A DNA stretch of 64,000 nucleotides, taken from contig JAMWET010003895.1 of the NCBI GenBank assembly GCA_024036415.1, positions 434,001-498,000 on the forward strand. Reading direction: 5' to 3'. Source of the stretch: Prochilodus magdalenae (taxonomy: Eukaryota; Chordata; Actinopteri; Characiformes; Prochilodontidae). The notes under the pieces were generated by a model. The model worked only from the letters and a program-made list of their open reading frames with translations, searched no databases and was not told the origin of the DNA. The translations under genes were made by a program, and so were the position numbers. Below, piece after piece: positions 1 through 15,259 of the stretch (position 1 is the first letter of the stretch; the number at the start of each line of letters is the position of its first letter).

Positions 1-149
1 CACGATTGGGTTCTGGGGAGTATGATGTTTACACTACAGCAGTAAAGGCACAAGGCAACAGCTCCATCAGACATTTCAGCAACAGATAGCAGGAAGTTTC
101 TGAAGATCTACAGACATTTACATTATCGTACACCTAAACATGGACTTAC

Positions 150-247
150 ACTGGACCAGGTGAGAGGCCATCAGAGCAGCTGTGTTTTCTGTGCAGTGCA
201 GTCTGCATTCCATCAAATCTCTCTTTATTTGCAGGGAGAACAGGTAC
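150..247 (-). CDS. farp2: farp2 exon, start of FERM F2 (residues 143-176); last exon in window
   Basis: A 98-base exon with acceptor cccttcttcag and donor gtaagt. It reads YLFSLQIKRDLMECRLHC then TAALMASHLVQ, matching the YLFALQ-KRDL ... TSHLLQ helices of the FARP F2 lobe. The next expected family segment (SEIGDYDE) is not in bases 1-149, so the following exon is outside the window. Confidence 0.95.
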
Positions 248-3200
248 CTGAAGAAGGGGACACATGCACACAGTCAGTAGAGAATAATACATAGAGAGCA
301 GCTAGCTATGCTCCTACAAAGCCTGTCCTGTGTCTGTTTACCGGCCTGTGCCAGCCATCCAGCCCCATCAGATCTGTTTCAGAAAAAAGTAAAAGTGTCG
401 ATTTTATCATCCTTACAATGTAAATAAATCTGCTTATGCTTCCTGGAACAACACAGCTGATGTTGCCAGAAGTGTTAGCAAATGTACTTACTGGGATTTT
501 TTATCAGCAATACAACTATTTACAACAGATGTCAATTTTTCATAAAACTTAATCTTCATCAAATAAAATAATGTAATAAATGCAGCTCAGTAAAATGTGT
601 GCTTGCAGCATAATGTCATATTTAATTTGCCCACTAAACTAAAACTAATCTTATGGGGAAGAACAGAATGTCTCTGCAGCCACTCGTGAGAGAGTTCAGA
701 CATGATTGTGTTTTTAGTAAATATGTTTGAGGAATAACTAAACAACCACTCATATATTCTCATCCTAGGCTCTAAGCAGGTCCTGGACAGAGGCTGCTGA
801 GACCACATGACATACATCGCTGGATCAAATTTAATCGGCTTTGATTAGGTGGCATCATTAATGTGCATTTTAAATAGTGTTAGTGGTCTTCAGGACACTA
901 AGACAGAGTCTGATTTACATCCTGTTTATGTGCATTATTGCCACATAGCCTTTTTGACAGCAGAGGCATTTTCATTTATTGACTGACGAACCTGTTGGCT
1001 GAAGTCAAGTCATGTCATTTGATGTGGGTTTGTGTTTTTTGCTTGAAATATCATAAAAGGAAGTAGTGCGAAGGCATGCAGACATAAAAATGCATTAGTT
1101 AAAACCTGGCTATCTTGGAGCAAAATCCCTATTTCCCAGCAGTATTCAAGATCTGGTATAGTACCTATGCTAGCCTGATGCTACCTTAAGAACCCTAGCA
1201 CACCTCTCAACATTCAAACTCCGCTACATTAATCTAAACTGTTCAACTGTTCAAGGGCCCTGCAGTTTAATTATGACGCTGGTGCACAATTAAAGAAAAC
1301 TATAGACTTGAATATGGTGTAATTTTTTAGTACTATTCAAATACACCACTTTAAACAGCCAAAATTCTTTATTATTAAAATTGGACAACATCATGTTACT
1401 AGTAGGCTGGTAAAGACACTGATTTAAAGGACCAAAACAACTAGGAAACACAAAAAGCTTGTATCTTAATGACTTTTATAAGAAATACATGCAGTGATGT
1501 ATACAGGCTCCTGTATGAGTAACACTATGTAGCTGATGGCGGTCCTGAAACAACTAGGCTTGCCTAGTCTTGGATATATTTTAAAAACCTTTGGTGTTTA
1601 TCTTTGTCCAAAAAACAACTGGGATCTTTAAAACACTGTTCATGGTTTGGTTTATGGTTCAGACTGATCAAACTCGGTGGATCGGTGGATTACTGGACTG
1701 TGAATACAATCAGTAGTGACAGTCCTGTAAACCGACCTTTAGTTTTTGACATTCTGGTTTTGCAAGAGCTAAATACTGTCAGCAGCTCCATCCAGCTGCA
1801 ACGCGTTATACTTGCAACAGTCACATACCTGGTGAATTCCTCCTGAAGCTGACCAGGATCAGGTGGGAAGAACTTCACTGACAGCCGAAACAGAGTATTC
1901 ATTGGCCCTGTAACACACGAACACAGACACACACACACACAACGTCACAATCTCTTAATAGATCCCCACAAAAATCTCCCTAAAAATAACACAAATTTGT
2001 CTAAGAACTTACGTCGCACTTGTTTCACAAGGAGTTTAATGGGATCCAGCCAAACCTACAACAGAGTGTAGAACAGCAGCATTAAAAATCTACACTGAAG
2101 AATTATTCACTTTACTGGTATTCGAAAATAGCTTCAGCCTGTTTGGTCTAAAACTGACACATTTAGACATTTCAACTGGATAAAATAACCTTTGGGTCAA
2201 ATACATATTTGGGAAAACGATGAACACGGTTGGAAAGTATTTCAAAGTTTACAACACAGAGTGCTGAGTTTTAGAGGAGCTACTTCCTTCCGACTGTATT
2301 AACTGCGGCGTGATGCTGATAAAATGCTGGCGATTGTTTGCAATATTATGGCGGAGCTATGCTGCGTGTTATGCCTCTAACACTGTGTAAGAGTGAGTGG
2401 AGTGCGTGAGAAATCCCCTTCTTTGAGGAGCCCCCCTCCTCCTCCTCGTCCTCCTCTCTTCACATCTGGGACTGATTGTGGCAGGAATGCACCTTTCATC
2501 ACCACACCTTCCCTCCTCACTGCACTGTTCCTCTCTGGACACTGGATCTCACATTAGCCTTAACTCCACACACGCACACCTCCGACACCTGACTCACCCT
2601 TCACCCAAACAGAACCCAACTAACACAAACCACATGGAACATTAGCGTAGCTGAACACTACTAGGCATGACACCACTCGATATTGATTTTATTTATTTAT
2701 TTATTTATTTGCTTGTTTATTTTCACACTACTAAGCTTTAAAATGATGTCTTAATTAAAGGGCTTTATGTACAGAGTGCAAAATCTACACTCCTCTTTTC
2801 TACTTTATTCTTCTCCCTGAAGTTTATCCCTTATAAATAAACAGAGAGGGTTGTTTCTACATCTTTAGGATTTGAGATATGCAAATGATCTCTGTTCTGA
2901 CTGACCCTGCTGTATTGTGCTGCAGTGCCCTGTACTGTGACGCTGTCAAAAAGCAGTTCAAGCTGAAAGACTCCCTATAACTCACACATATGTGGGCGAG
3001 ACTAAACTGCTGCAGCCTGAATATGCAGATGTATGTAAATGTGTTGATTTTCATGACAGGCGGTTGCAGCTTAGTTTCTATATGTGGACTGTTTGGACTG
3101 AGAAGTGAATGACTGACTCTTTCAAAAGAGGTGAGGAAAATTCAGTATTCCCACGGTACTGGCTCTTTATGAGCACTTTCACATGTAGCTTTAGTTGGTT

Positions 3201-6200
3201 TATGCCGATAAGCGTGAACACTCCACTAATACTCAGAGATGTACTCAACAATCACAGTCCACTTATGGTGAACCTTGGCTGGAACCTTGACCATGAGTAA
3301 ACCCTCTCACATTGTATCCATTCATACTGCATTCCACAGTTTACCAGTATCTGGCGACATGATTATATTCTGATCTGATTAGACCCTGATCTAGCATGGT
3401 GGCCTCTCGCACCACACACGGTGTGGAGAAAGACGTTGCAGAAAATGGGTGTAGCAGCTTTTACGAAATACATGCAATCATTCAATATTCAGACAGTTTA
3501 ACGCTAGAATCCATATTGAAAACAGCTCTGCTAGAAGGGGTTAGAAAGTTGCTTGCTCTAACAAAAGAATGGCGCATCACAGAGCTAGTCTGGGCAAGCA
3601 CACACAACCAATGCAACTTGCAATAATTTCAGCTTTTTTGGGCTTCTCAAGCTGTATTTGAGGCTTATGGCCTCAGTGATCCCACCACTTAAAATGTTAA
3701 GATGAGTCTGCCTTACTGTCCTAAATTAAATTAAGTAAACAATTATATAATTATTACAATTTATTACATATTTTAGACAATAATCCAGTTAAATACTTTA
3801 ATACAGACTTTAATAATGATGGATGAATGGGCTTCCCATTAGGAAAGTTCTGCCTGCCTGTATTTTAATAGGAAAGTAATCCTTTACAGTACAATTTGAT
3901 TGGCAGAAATCAATCAGAAATACGGTGATTTACAGAAATGGAATTTGCATTACTTACATTCAACAAGCTTTAAAATGATTAAACTAATTTTTTATTTTGT
4001 GAATATAATGCCCCATTTGATCAGGATTACATTGCCCTGGGATCTTGTTGAATATACTGGTTGGCACAACGTTTTCTGTAGTATTAGTGACAGGTTCCCT
4101 TTCCTCCAATAGCTGATTCATGTATTCTTAGTCAATATAAACCTTTTATGCTCCTCCGCATTCTCCAGTCTGTTTTAAGGTCTGCATTGAAGAACATCAA
4201 CTTGTTTTCCAGAGCCAGACAGCTTTAAGCAACAAAGACTAAAGCCCAGAGCAGCAAAAAACACACCATTAGAAAGCTGGCAGTCTTTTACGAGCTGCAC
4301 TGCAGAGATTTTAGAGACTTGTTCACAGTCAGGGCTTTAAACACACTGGAGCTTTGTTCACCAAGCAGCCACTCACCCAGTTCATCTGCAGATTCTGAAA
4401 CTCCAGACCAAAATAATCGCACTCGATGAGATTGATCCTCCGGAACACTTCAGAGTGGAGAGTCTGCCCATCCGCTTTAGACTGCACACAGAGAAAGAGA
4501 GGGGGGGGCGGAAGAACAAAAGAGATGAGAATTTAATGAAAAACACTGTAAGAACAAAACAATGAGAATGAAAAAGAGAAAGACAGAAAACAGAGAAAAG
4601 GTTAAATAGAGAAAAGGATAGAGAAAGTACTAGTAAAAAACAAATAAGAATGAAAAGAGCAAGAGCGGGTGTGAGAAATGTTCTGAATAATCAAGACATT
4701 AAAAAAGATTTTAAAGAAACAATTCAGCTTTTGACTGGTTGGTCTGAAGCTCCCCAGTGCAGGACAGACAGTGTGTGGGGGGGTTATGGGAGGTAACAGT
4801 TTGTGGAGACAGCTGCTGCACGTAGAAGTGAGATGCCAGAGGCTTCCTGAACGGCTCACAGCAGCTCGCAGCCTGCCTGAAAGGAGCTCTGGAAGGAGCT
4901 CTGCCACAAGCAGACACCAGGCCATGACTGAACCCCCCCCCACACAGCTGCCTTCCAGCCTCACTGTTTGCAAACAAATAGCTGTGAAAAGCCTGAGCGT
5001 GCAAGGAGAGACCTTTTGGAACAGATGTAGATGTTCAATTTTCAAACAAGAGGAAAAAGGCTTTTACCCCATGGAGAACTCAGAGGTCTGTTGTTACAAA
5101 ACGAAGGGACTAATTGCTATGTACTAAGAACACGCGGCACTTGGGGTTTTGGATGGCAGTCGGCAACTTTCAGAAAATTACACAGCAGACATCTGTTTGT
5201 AATGTAAAGTATTTTTAAAACCTTACAAGTGGTCCGATTTGAAATGGGCAGGGTAGGTTCTCTCTTTAAACAACTTTCAACCCCAGAAGCAACAAACGCT
5301 GAGACCTGCTCGCTAGCTTCAACTCAAACGCCAAGCTCTCTTGGAAGAAATGCAAAATAAAACAACGTGACTTCGGAACATCTCGGAAACGCACGCAAGG
5401 AACACCAAGCAGATAGATGAGATCCGCATTCATGCATTCTCAAAAAATACATTAAATAAACAAAGTGGCTCAGTCTGTAGTCAGCTCAGTAGGGAACCCG
5501 ACAGAACCAGAAAGATCTGTGAGCAGTCTCTTTTCTCCACTGGGCATCATCTAGCGAGGACAGAAAGCTGACCTTCAGGGAGAAAACATGGCCTGAAGCC
5601 AAGCCGCTCGCAGACACGCACGAGACAAAGCGAGGTGTGCCATGGGGAGAGTTAACTGCTTTCATACCGTTACAAGGGAGGGGCTCGACTCTGCAGGTCA
5701 ACATGTCTGATGCATGAATGGCCTTTTAATAGGTCAAAGAGTTGTTTGCTCGAGTGCTACATGACGTACCGAAAGGCTTTGATGCTTTTTCAATGCTCCA
5801 AAGTAGTAAACAATGTGGATGTGCGCAGGTCCTCAGCTAAACGCTCATGGTGTCAGTATTTAAACTGTGGATTTGTTTAGTTTCATTACAAGAGGAGGAA
5901 GAAAATATACAATTCAGCCAGTAATTCAGCTAAATGCCAGCTGTATGTTCTAAAAGGACTGTAGAGAGTTTGTCTGTACACATGGGAGCAAACAAGTATG
6001 TACTTTTATTAAACATTAACACCAAGGCCCTAAAGTGAGAGTTCCAGAAAATGTATTTCTCAGTATGCCTTGTAGAAAATGTCAAGCTGTCATCCCCATC
6101 CAGCGTTAGCTCCAACAGCTAATATTCCATTATTATTCCAACATGGTATTTTACCAATTTCACTTTATTATTAATTTTAAACGTGTTCCTCAGCGTGCTG

Positions 6201-9200
6201 CTATTTTGGTGCAAAACAAGTACTACCAAACCAGCAACTCCAATTACTTATTGTCCTTCTGGAACTTAAAGATTCATCCAAATGTACATATGTCTGTAAA
6301 GAACGACTTTAAGCACTGAATATTTTAATCTCGTATTGACATAGGCACGATAAACTGACAGTGAACTCCAATCATATAGCTGAGTGGAAATCTGTAGCCG
6401 AGATCCCAAGTACCTTCTAGAATAGCAACAACAAAAAGAAACAATAGCCCCTTTCACACGTGCACGTTTACACAGGACTGCAGAGGTGATTAAATGGAAA
6501 GGGTTTAAGTGTGACCAAAAGCGAGAGTCACACTTAGAGTATCAGTAAGTGTGAGTCAACAGTTCATCTAACAACAATATTGAGCCATTACAGGGAAGTA
6601 AAGTAATGAATTGACTTCTGTTGTTTTTACAGTTCTCCGTGAGTGGGAAAACCTCACGTGAGGGTAGTACTGTGTATGATTCTACAGGCATACCGCTAGA
6701 GAGAAGTGGTGAAAACGCTGGGATGCTTAGGACTGGCTTGCTTTTGTCTGGAATTCCTTTGCAAGTGGAAAGAGTCACAGGAAGGTAATTTGTACACGAT
6801 TCAGAAACGAACAAGCTGTTGGCCACTCATGCTGAGCACATCCTGTTTAGCAGGACTTTCAACTGATTCATGATGCACATTAGAATCCGTCCAACATGTA
6901 ACATTTCAGAACAAGGCCAGGTTTACATTATGTAGTCCCTGGATTTCTTTAACATTCAAAGAATTGGAAATCACTGCTAATTCAAAGCTGGGACACTGTG
7001 TATCAAGCAGTGTAATAAGACGCTTGCTATCTGTACTGAAAGTTAAAACTCTGGTATCGGGACAGGCCTTGTTTGCTTAAGAGTTTCAGCCATGGCAGAT
7101 TTTTTATTGGACAGGGGACAGTGCTACTAGGACAAAACCTCCATATTCTTTATGGGGCTTTATAAGTAGAAATATTTCTGCTAGGAATTCCTTCTGTGAG
7201 CCAGGCTGGGCAGGTAATTGCTTTCCAAATGGTTTCCTTCTGCCTGTGCCAAGCCTGGTATCAGCCTATGCCATCACTGGCTTTTAGCAGGCACACCTTT
7301 GCTAAAGCAGGACTTGGGACATGGCAGGCGGTGTGACAATGAGGCAGATGAAGAAATCTGATGTGTTTAAAAGTGTGTATTATGCATGCCTGCAGCTAAT
7401 TACCAGCTTTAAGCTTTTCAAATGTTGCACTAAAAGCCCATGAACTCTGGCATTTAGCAGCACTTAAGCAGTAGAAGAATTCAGGCTTTGGCTTTAAATC
7501 GAACAGCACAAACAGTATAGAAGGCATTCCTTACTAGTCAATATTTCCTTCCACTCTGTGTACTGTGACTTTCTATGGAGCTAATAGTTTATATAAGCTG
7601 GTTCTAATTGAACTAGACACTGTTGCTTGTGTGCTTTTGAGCTAAAAGTAGGCGGTTTTTATTGACACTGATGATTAAAGTTAAACCTCTCATTTAGGTT
7701 TCTAACTTTAGCTAATTCTCCTCACAGCGATACCCAGTGAGTGAATTTCAACAGTGACATTAATGGTTCATGGCAAGAAAGTTTCAGAGGCTTGGGGTCT
7801 GGTCGGATAGCTTCTCCCCCTAAAAAGTGAATTGTACTGCATGCAGTTTTTTGCAATTTGTCCAAATTCAACAATAAATCCCCCAGTTGTCCTCTAGTCA
7901 GTTCCTATACAGCAAAGAACCAGGCCATTTCCCCCACTCACAGCTCCTGTCTGCTGAAATCTGAACTTCACTGGGTGATTTATTTGTCGCTTCTCATTTA
8001 TGCTCATGGCCAAACAAAAGGCTCAGGAATCCTCCTTAGTTTTTGGAAGCATAACCAATAGGAGAGCTCACTTGGCTATGTTTATCCAAATAACTCAAAA
8101 CTGATTGGCAAATCTTTTACTTGCTGTTTGAAGAATTTAACAGTCTCACTTGCATCCAAAACTGAGCAGTGAAACGAGAGTAGAACTGCGATGCGTGTCG
8201 GGTGTAATTACCGCATGATCCTATTAAACAAATAACAAATCTCCAAAATCATGAGACCTCCTCTGAAAGGCCTAAGGGTTTCCCTATTGCAGCAAGCACC
8301 ATGAAACGAATAGTACACGGGTTAACAAGCAAACCGTTCCGAACACAGCGACAGGCCTGCCAGTTTCAGGCGAGCAGGTTAGTGGGTCAACCAATCAAGT
8401 CTGATCCAGTGACGTGGATTACTGTGGAGCAGATGTTCGGCCAGCCCGGAAATCCTCCTACAGCAAACACACGCTGTAGTAGACAGCTAAAGAAACATGG
8501 CCACTGCCGAGATAACAGTCCAATTAAGCTCCTACATGGAGGCAGGAGGGAGGTAACCCTCCTGTGTGTAAATCTAACCAATGTGTGTTTGTGGTATGTA
8601 ACAGGCTTTGTTCTAGAGTTCAGACATTTGTCACGAGCAGAGTTGATCACTGTAATGCAAAGAAAACAACACATCCTCTACAATGTACTGCTGCCTGCAT
8701 TTGTAGGATAGACTCTTGTACAGTTTATGATAGTACTGGTATTATTTTCTAAAGCTCTAAACGCTGTTTACAGTCTAACACGTGATCTTAGATCTGCTGA
8801 CGCTTGCCTTCTGTAAATACTTTAAAGGAAATACAGAAAATGTGGAGAGGTTTTCTGTTATTGCGTTTTTTGAAAGGTAGAACCTCCATTTATTAGATAG
8901 TCAAGCTCTGTACACACTTCCACATTTATTTAAAAACATTATGCCTTTTTATTTCAGCTTCATTTGTTTATATTTACCTTTAAAATCAGAATGTTACTGT
9001 TTAATATGATACATGACCCTGCTGTGATATTGCTGTGACAGAGCAGTAGCTACATTAGAAAAGTCAAACTCAACTTAAACACTTCACAGACACTTGATAT
9101 GTTAATCTTAAGTAGTCATTAGTTAGTTACTAGTTGTTACATTAAATACAGTCTTACAGTATTAGTTAGTATATAGTTGTCTCACTTGGCTCAACAGGTC

Positions 9201-10329
9201 ACATATCTTGTGAAGTGGAAACGAATCATGTGATCATGCAGCATTTCAAAACTATGAATAGAAGTTGCAAACTATCTGCGACTCACAAAGGAGCTAAATT
9301 TGTTTTTCTGAACCCAAACAGACCGGTCAGGTTCAGATGCCATTTCCCCAAACATGTTGGATTTGGGCCAGGATTAGATATGACGTTTCAAAGCACGCCT
9401 CCAAATTCGAACAGATACACATACTTCCTTCTCTTTATTATTCCTCTCTGCTTTCATTATCTCACAACTGTTCTCGGCCTGGCACGCTGGAGTCACCTCC
9501 CCTGTGAATGTAGCACCTATATTCAAGGAGCCCACGCTCATGGTTGAACAAGAAATAAAGCGGAGCATACAACAGAACAACGAAAAACCAATGGAACATT
9601 GTTGCTGTTGATAAAGATGAACTCAAATGTTTTTAATTTCATGATATGAAATAACTTTGTTTTTTTTTTTTATCTAATGGGAGCATTTTTTGTGGTTCTG
9701 TGGTCATTTTAAGAGCTGCTATCCTGTAAAGAGGCATGCTTGGACAGAACCGTACTGTGCTTGGGTTAGTTTTAGACTCCTAAGTGGGTCAGCTATGGCC
9801 TCATACTAAACAACCTTAGTTCTGAGTAAAAGTGAGCTGATGGGAGAATTCCACACCACTAGAGAAAAGGCCGTGTTGAGGCATGTCTTGGTAGTCCGGC
9901 TGGTGCACTGCCTTCTTTCTCACACACTGGAAAAAACCTGGTTTAACAGCTGTTAGCTCTCAATGTACAAACGCACCCGACCACACCCTGCCGAATGATA
10001 AGAAGCACTATTGGCAAATAATTAACTTTTCAGGTGTATGTGTGGGGCGGGGAAACAACAGCTGACAGATGAAACTCAAAAACTCCCAGAAATGAAGTCT
10101 CCCAGCATTTTAAAATGCTTATTATCTCGCTCTAATGAATTTGATTTTCTCCAAGGTTTACTCAGTTAAATTAGCATTTATCTAGCCAATCAGAGCCAGT
10201 GGAATAGCTTAGAGGAAATGAGCCCTGTGCAGCTATTATCTGAATGCTGACTTCACTTTGCTCTTCAACCTCTCCTGCTCACCTGAGACGTGAGATTAAC
10301 ACACTCTCTCACACCCTGGATACAACCCC

Positions 10330-10423
<94 letters not shown>

Positions 10424-13400
10424 GACACAAACACAGACAGACCGACACAAACACACACACAGTCAGACAGACAGACACACACACAGACACAGGCCGACCG
10501 ACCGACACAAACACACCCACACACAGACAGACCGACACACACACACACAGACAGACCGACACACACACACACATACAGACAGACCGACCGACACACACAG
10601 ACAGACCGACCGACACAGACAGACAGACAGACAGACCGACCAACCCAGACAGACAGACAGACCGACACACACAGACAGACAGACCGACACAGACCGACCG
10701 ACACACACAGACAGACAGACAGACCGACCAACCCAGACAGACAGACCGACACACACAGACAGACAGACCGACACAGACCGACCGACACAGACAGACAGAC
10801 CGACACACACAGACAGACAGACCGACACACACAGACAGACAGACCGACACACACAGACAGACAGACCGACACACACTTTCTACTCAATTTGCCCTTTTAT
10901 CTCAGCCATTTGATAAAGACAAAATCAGTACAGCAACCGGGGGCTATAAAAGGACAGTAACCTGGATTGAGCTACAGATGCAATTCAACTAGATGGCAAA
11001 ATATTTAATGAAATATTGCCAAAATGTAAGTTTTAGGATATTATCAAAAGTTTAGTGAACTGCTTTTAAATGTAAACCCATTCTAATAAAGCCCAAATAC
11101 AGCACAAACGTATGGACACTGAAAATGATTTAGAATTAAAGTTATTATTCTCACAGTAAAACAAACAACCTGTTTATAACCTCACAGGACAAAAACAATA
11201 TTTCAGAAGATTCCTATCAAAATAATCCAAAACTGCACCCAGCTGGACAAACTGCACAGTGGTGAAATTTTAGATCATAAGATATACTGATTCATAAATT
11301 AAAGGATCACAGCCAGTTGATTTCAGAGATACACTAATCTAGTTACTAACCACTACTAACTAAGCAGAGCTGCTAATCCATCCCAAGAGCTGTGTCAATT
11401 TCACAGCACAGTGACCACAGTAAGAGAAATTGTACACGGTGTGTTTTTGGCAGAAGTGGCGGGTTAGCCTAGAAACCAGGGTCATTTTTATCTAATTGCG
11501 CTTTAAAAATAACTGTTGTGTAGACAATACACACATAGCCACTAGAAGCTTCTGTGAACAGTCCAGGCCTTTAGGTCTGTGCAGGGTAATGAGTAGGCTA
11601 GCGAGTGACATGTGCATTGCTCAAAGGGCTCTAGAGTTGACAGATGCACTGAAAGAGTTTGTCAGCAGATAAAATGGGAGCTAATAGGGATCAGCAGAAA
11701 AGCTTAAGCGTACCTGGACTATACTGAAACAGACGGAGGCCAGCGTTACTGACCAACTGCTCTAACTGGACGGCATTATTAAAGCTCCTGCCACAAAGCT
11801 GGCGTTCAGCATGGACGTCAACGGGTAAAACATTTCTCTCTAAGGAAGTGGAAAGCACCTCCACTGTATACAAATCTATTCAAATGTGGATTGTAGCAGT
11901 TTCCTATCATTTGTGAGGGGAGAGGCATGATGGGGCAGGACAACAAAATCTGCATGGGGTAGTTTTGCACACCTCCAAAGTTTAGTTACAGAAGTTGGTT
12001 GCAGTATTGTACAAATTTTCTTCTCTCTTTACCTGTATTCTTTTCTCAGTGAAGGTTTGCTACCAGCTACACCTCATTTCAGACCCAAAGTGTGTAGTTG
12101 TCTTCTCACAGAGGAAGGATAGACAGATACACGTGTGGATTTCTATAGATCTGAAGTGAGAATGGAGCTTCATTTACTCCTTTCTCTCAAAAATGTAAGC
12201 TTTCGGTATTACTGCTGGAGTCCTTTCAGGTCTAGCACAATATTTAAACTTCTATTTCACTTATTTTTAAATAAATTATATGTCCTGAAAGATAAAGTAC
12301 ATTTATACTATATTATAGGAATTCTGACTGGAAATTTAAGGGAGCTCTATGATCATGCACAGTACTGCCTTTACTAAATATTACTATAATCTCAAATAAC
12401 AAAAATACCACATACAGTCTAAAATCTACGTAGTTGAATCATCACTTGAATTGTTTAATTATTTAAACTTCACCAGCTCATAAAGCACCTCAGACAGCTG
12501 TTTGGAGGCTCCATTTACACATGAAATGCTTTCCAGCTAATTCAGTCTAGGCCTCCAGAACTCCTTCTACAACTAGCTTTGAGGTCAAAGCCAACTGTGG
12601 CGGCCAAAGCAGGCGACCCAGTCAAAGACCCAATCTGTTATGTTATGCTTCAACGCGTTCAAATTATATCAGAGTGGGAGATGGCAAAAGTTGTGATCCA
12701 ACTTAGGGGAGGGGGGGCACAATCCAGAGCAGCAGGCTCAAGGATTTTCCTACGGCTCTTTCACACTACGCTTTCCAAGCACAGTCTGTAATTTGTTCCA
12801 GTAATTGTGTCGTATGACAGAAGCTAAGCTGGCCCAGCGACAGCATGTGTGTGTGGGTATGGGGGTCATCTGGAGATGGCAGGCGGAGAAATCTGAGCGT
12901 GTTTCAAGCTAGACGGCTGCTTAACCCTTAGTGTAACACTCACTATGCAAAAGCCACTGCATCCCAACCTGTGCTGACAACAAGACGGACATCAGCAGAT
13001 CTGCCATTGGAGATGTGGTCCACGTATACACATTTCAAATACAGTTTGTGACTGTATAACGCAAACTTAAAAACTTACTTTCCCTTATATTTCAGTTTTC
13101 TGGTACCCATGCCAGGCAAGAGCCTGCTTAAATTATTATATATATTTTTTATTAGAAATGCAATAATGCAAAATCTAGTGCCATCTCCACAGAAAAAAAA
13201 ATAGATTGACTGTTTCAATTACAAACAGGTTTGGGTAACATGATGTATTGCAGTTACTGATATTTTGTCACCTATGTTACTCACATGTCTGTAATCGAAT
13301 CATATTCACTTCACAAATACATTTGGGTGTTGTGACTGTCTGTCCATACAGGTCTAGGTGAAGCAATTGGATATTGTCAATGACTGACATGTAACGCGAG

Positions 13401-15199
13401 GATGTTGCTTAAAAGGTTATAAGTGCAATGTTGAGAAAAGAACTGACAGAGAAGCAGAGAGGACTAATTTACCTTTATACCTCCAAATGATAAATATCTA
13501 CACCTTTTATTCACTTTCACTGTCAAAAGTTATTATGGGATCAGTAACTAACTTATCTATTTATATATAACCACACACACGCACGTGCAGCACTCCATAA
13601 CCAAGAACACAATCAAAAGCCTTTATTTCTAATTTTCATTTCACAGCCACCACTAGGGCAAAGTGAACAGTAGAAAGAGAAGAAGTGGGGGCGGGGGGCA
13701 GGGGTGGTCATGCAGTGAAGTGTGAAATCTTCCCTTGCCATTCTCACGCTGTCCCAGTCACCCTAAACGCCTGTATCCGACACCTCCAAACCTTTATTTT
13801 AATGAGGCCTTCAGCTCATCCTGCATGTAAGGAATGTAAAAATAAACAGATCTCCGGTCAGCTCCCTCACACTAAAGTGGAAAACCATTCCCAAATGCAG
13901 GAACAATCACACAGAGCCCCAGCCCGCTGAGGCAGCCCTTCACCACCAGGCTTTGAAGTTCAGTGGACAGTCTGTGAAATTCAATGGCCACCCGAGCATG
14001 CTTTCCCTAAACACACACAACCACAGAGTCCAAAATACAACTGCCCCTCCTCCTTCAATTCCCCTCCCCCTCCACTACCTTACAGCTTCAACACAACGCG
14101 CCCCTCAGCCTGCCTGCCCGGCCCTTGCAGTCCATCACTCTACTATTTATGTGCTTGTTTACTCCAGCTGGAGGGGTCTCGTCCTGCTCTCACCACCCAC
14201 TCCAGACCAGTACTAACTGCTAATGTATCTCTCTCTCTCTCTCTCTCTCTTTTTCTCTGTCCCCCATTGATCAAACCAACCTACTCACTTTGCAACACAA
14301 TATTTTACACTCCCCCCCCCCCCGTCTCACTCATTCACACAAACTAAACTGTGTCTCTCGCTCATGCACACTCTCTGTCTGTCTATCGAGTTCATCCATA
14401 GTGGATGAATCTCATAGTCTCTCTATCACAGTGTCTGTTTCTTTATCAGAGTATCTCTGTATCTGTCTCTATCATAATGTTTTTGTCTCTCTCTCTGTCT
14501 CTTTCTCTCATACCGTCTGCCTCTCCATCATACAGACTCTCTCTCTCTCTCTCTCTCACCCTCTTAGACTCTTTGTACCTCTCTCCATCACCCTGTCTCC
14601 CTTTCTCCATTATAGTACCTCTGTAACTCTATCATAGCGCCTGTGCTGCTTTCCATCATAGTGTCTCTGTCTCTCAGTGTCTCTCTCTAGTAGTCAGGGT
14701 CTGTGAAGTCCAGCAGAAAGGCAGTGTGTTACTGTGCTGTTGTTATGAAGTACAGGATAAAAGGAGTCACTGTTCCTGCCCTGCTGCCTGCCCCACAAGG
14801 GACGCCGTTCTGTTTCTGAGAGGTGTAGGAGGGGCCTGGAGCTAAGCTGCCCCACACAGTACCACCACCAGAGAAACATGAACAGACACCTGGGCCCAAA
14901 GAGCATATAAAACATTCTGAACAACACCGGCCTGCAACAAAACGTACCCCCTAGCTCTGTTTCTGGACTACGGTCGGGGTAACGAGAGTAGAAAAAATAA
15001 TTACTGTTTATTTATTAGATGTTTGCCTGTATGACTTTTTTATTATACTTAGAGGAACAAATTATTAATCCAAATGATTTATATGGCAACTGAAGTTTAA
15101 TGGTCATGACAGCTCTAATATTAATACCCATCATTTTCAACATACCATTCTATGATTACAGCGTTATCTATGAAAGCATTTTGAAAGTCAACCTACTGA

Positions 15200-15259
<60 letters not shown>

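Noticed and set aside
4602..5127. Overlapping open frames of 147, 97 and 118 codons on both strands
   Set aside because: No family resemblance, no fitting splice sites and mutual overlap; they look like chance frames in a GC-richer patch.
8301..8752. 136-codon frame, and a nearby frame reading FVTSRVDHCNA
   Set aside because: The second is faintly like a LINE motif (TSRLDYCNA), but nothing before or after it supports a LINE.
10244..10960. Long open frames on both strands, up to 238 codons
   Set aside because: They translate the CA/CAGA repeat into His-Thr, Asp-Arg or Cys-Val runs; there is no gene.
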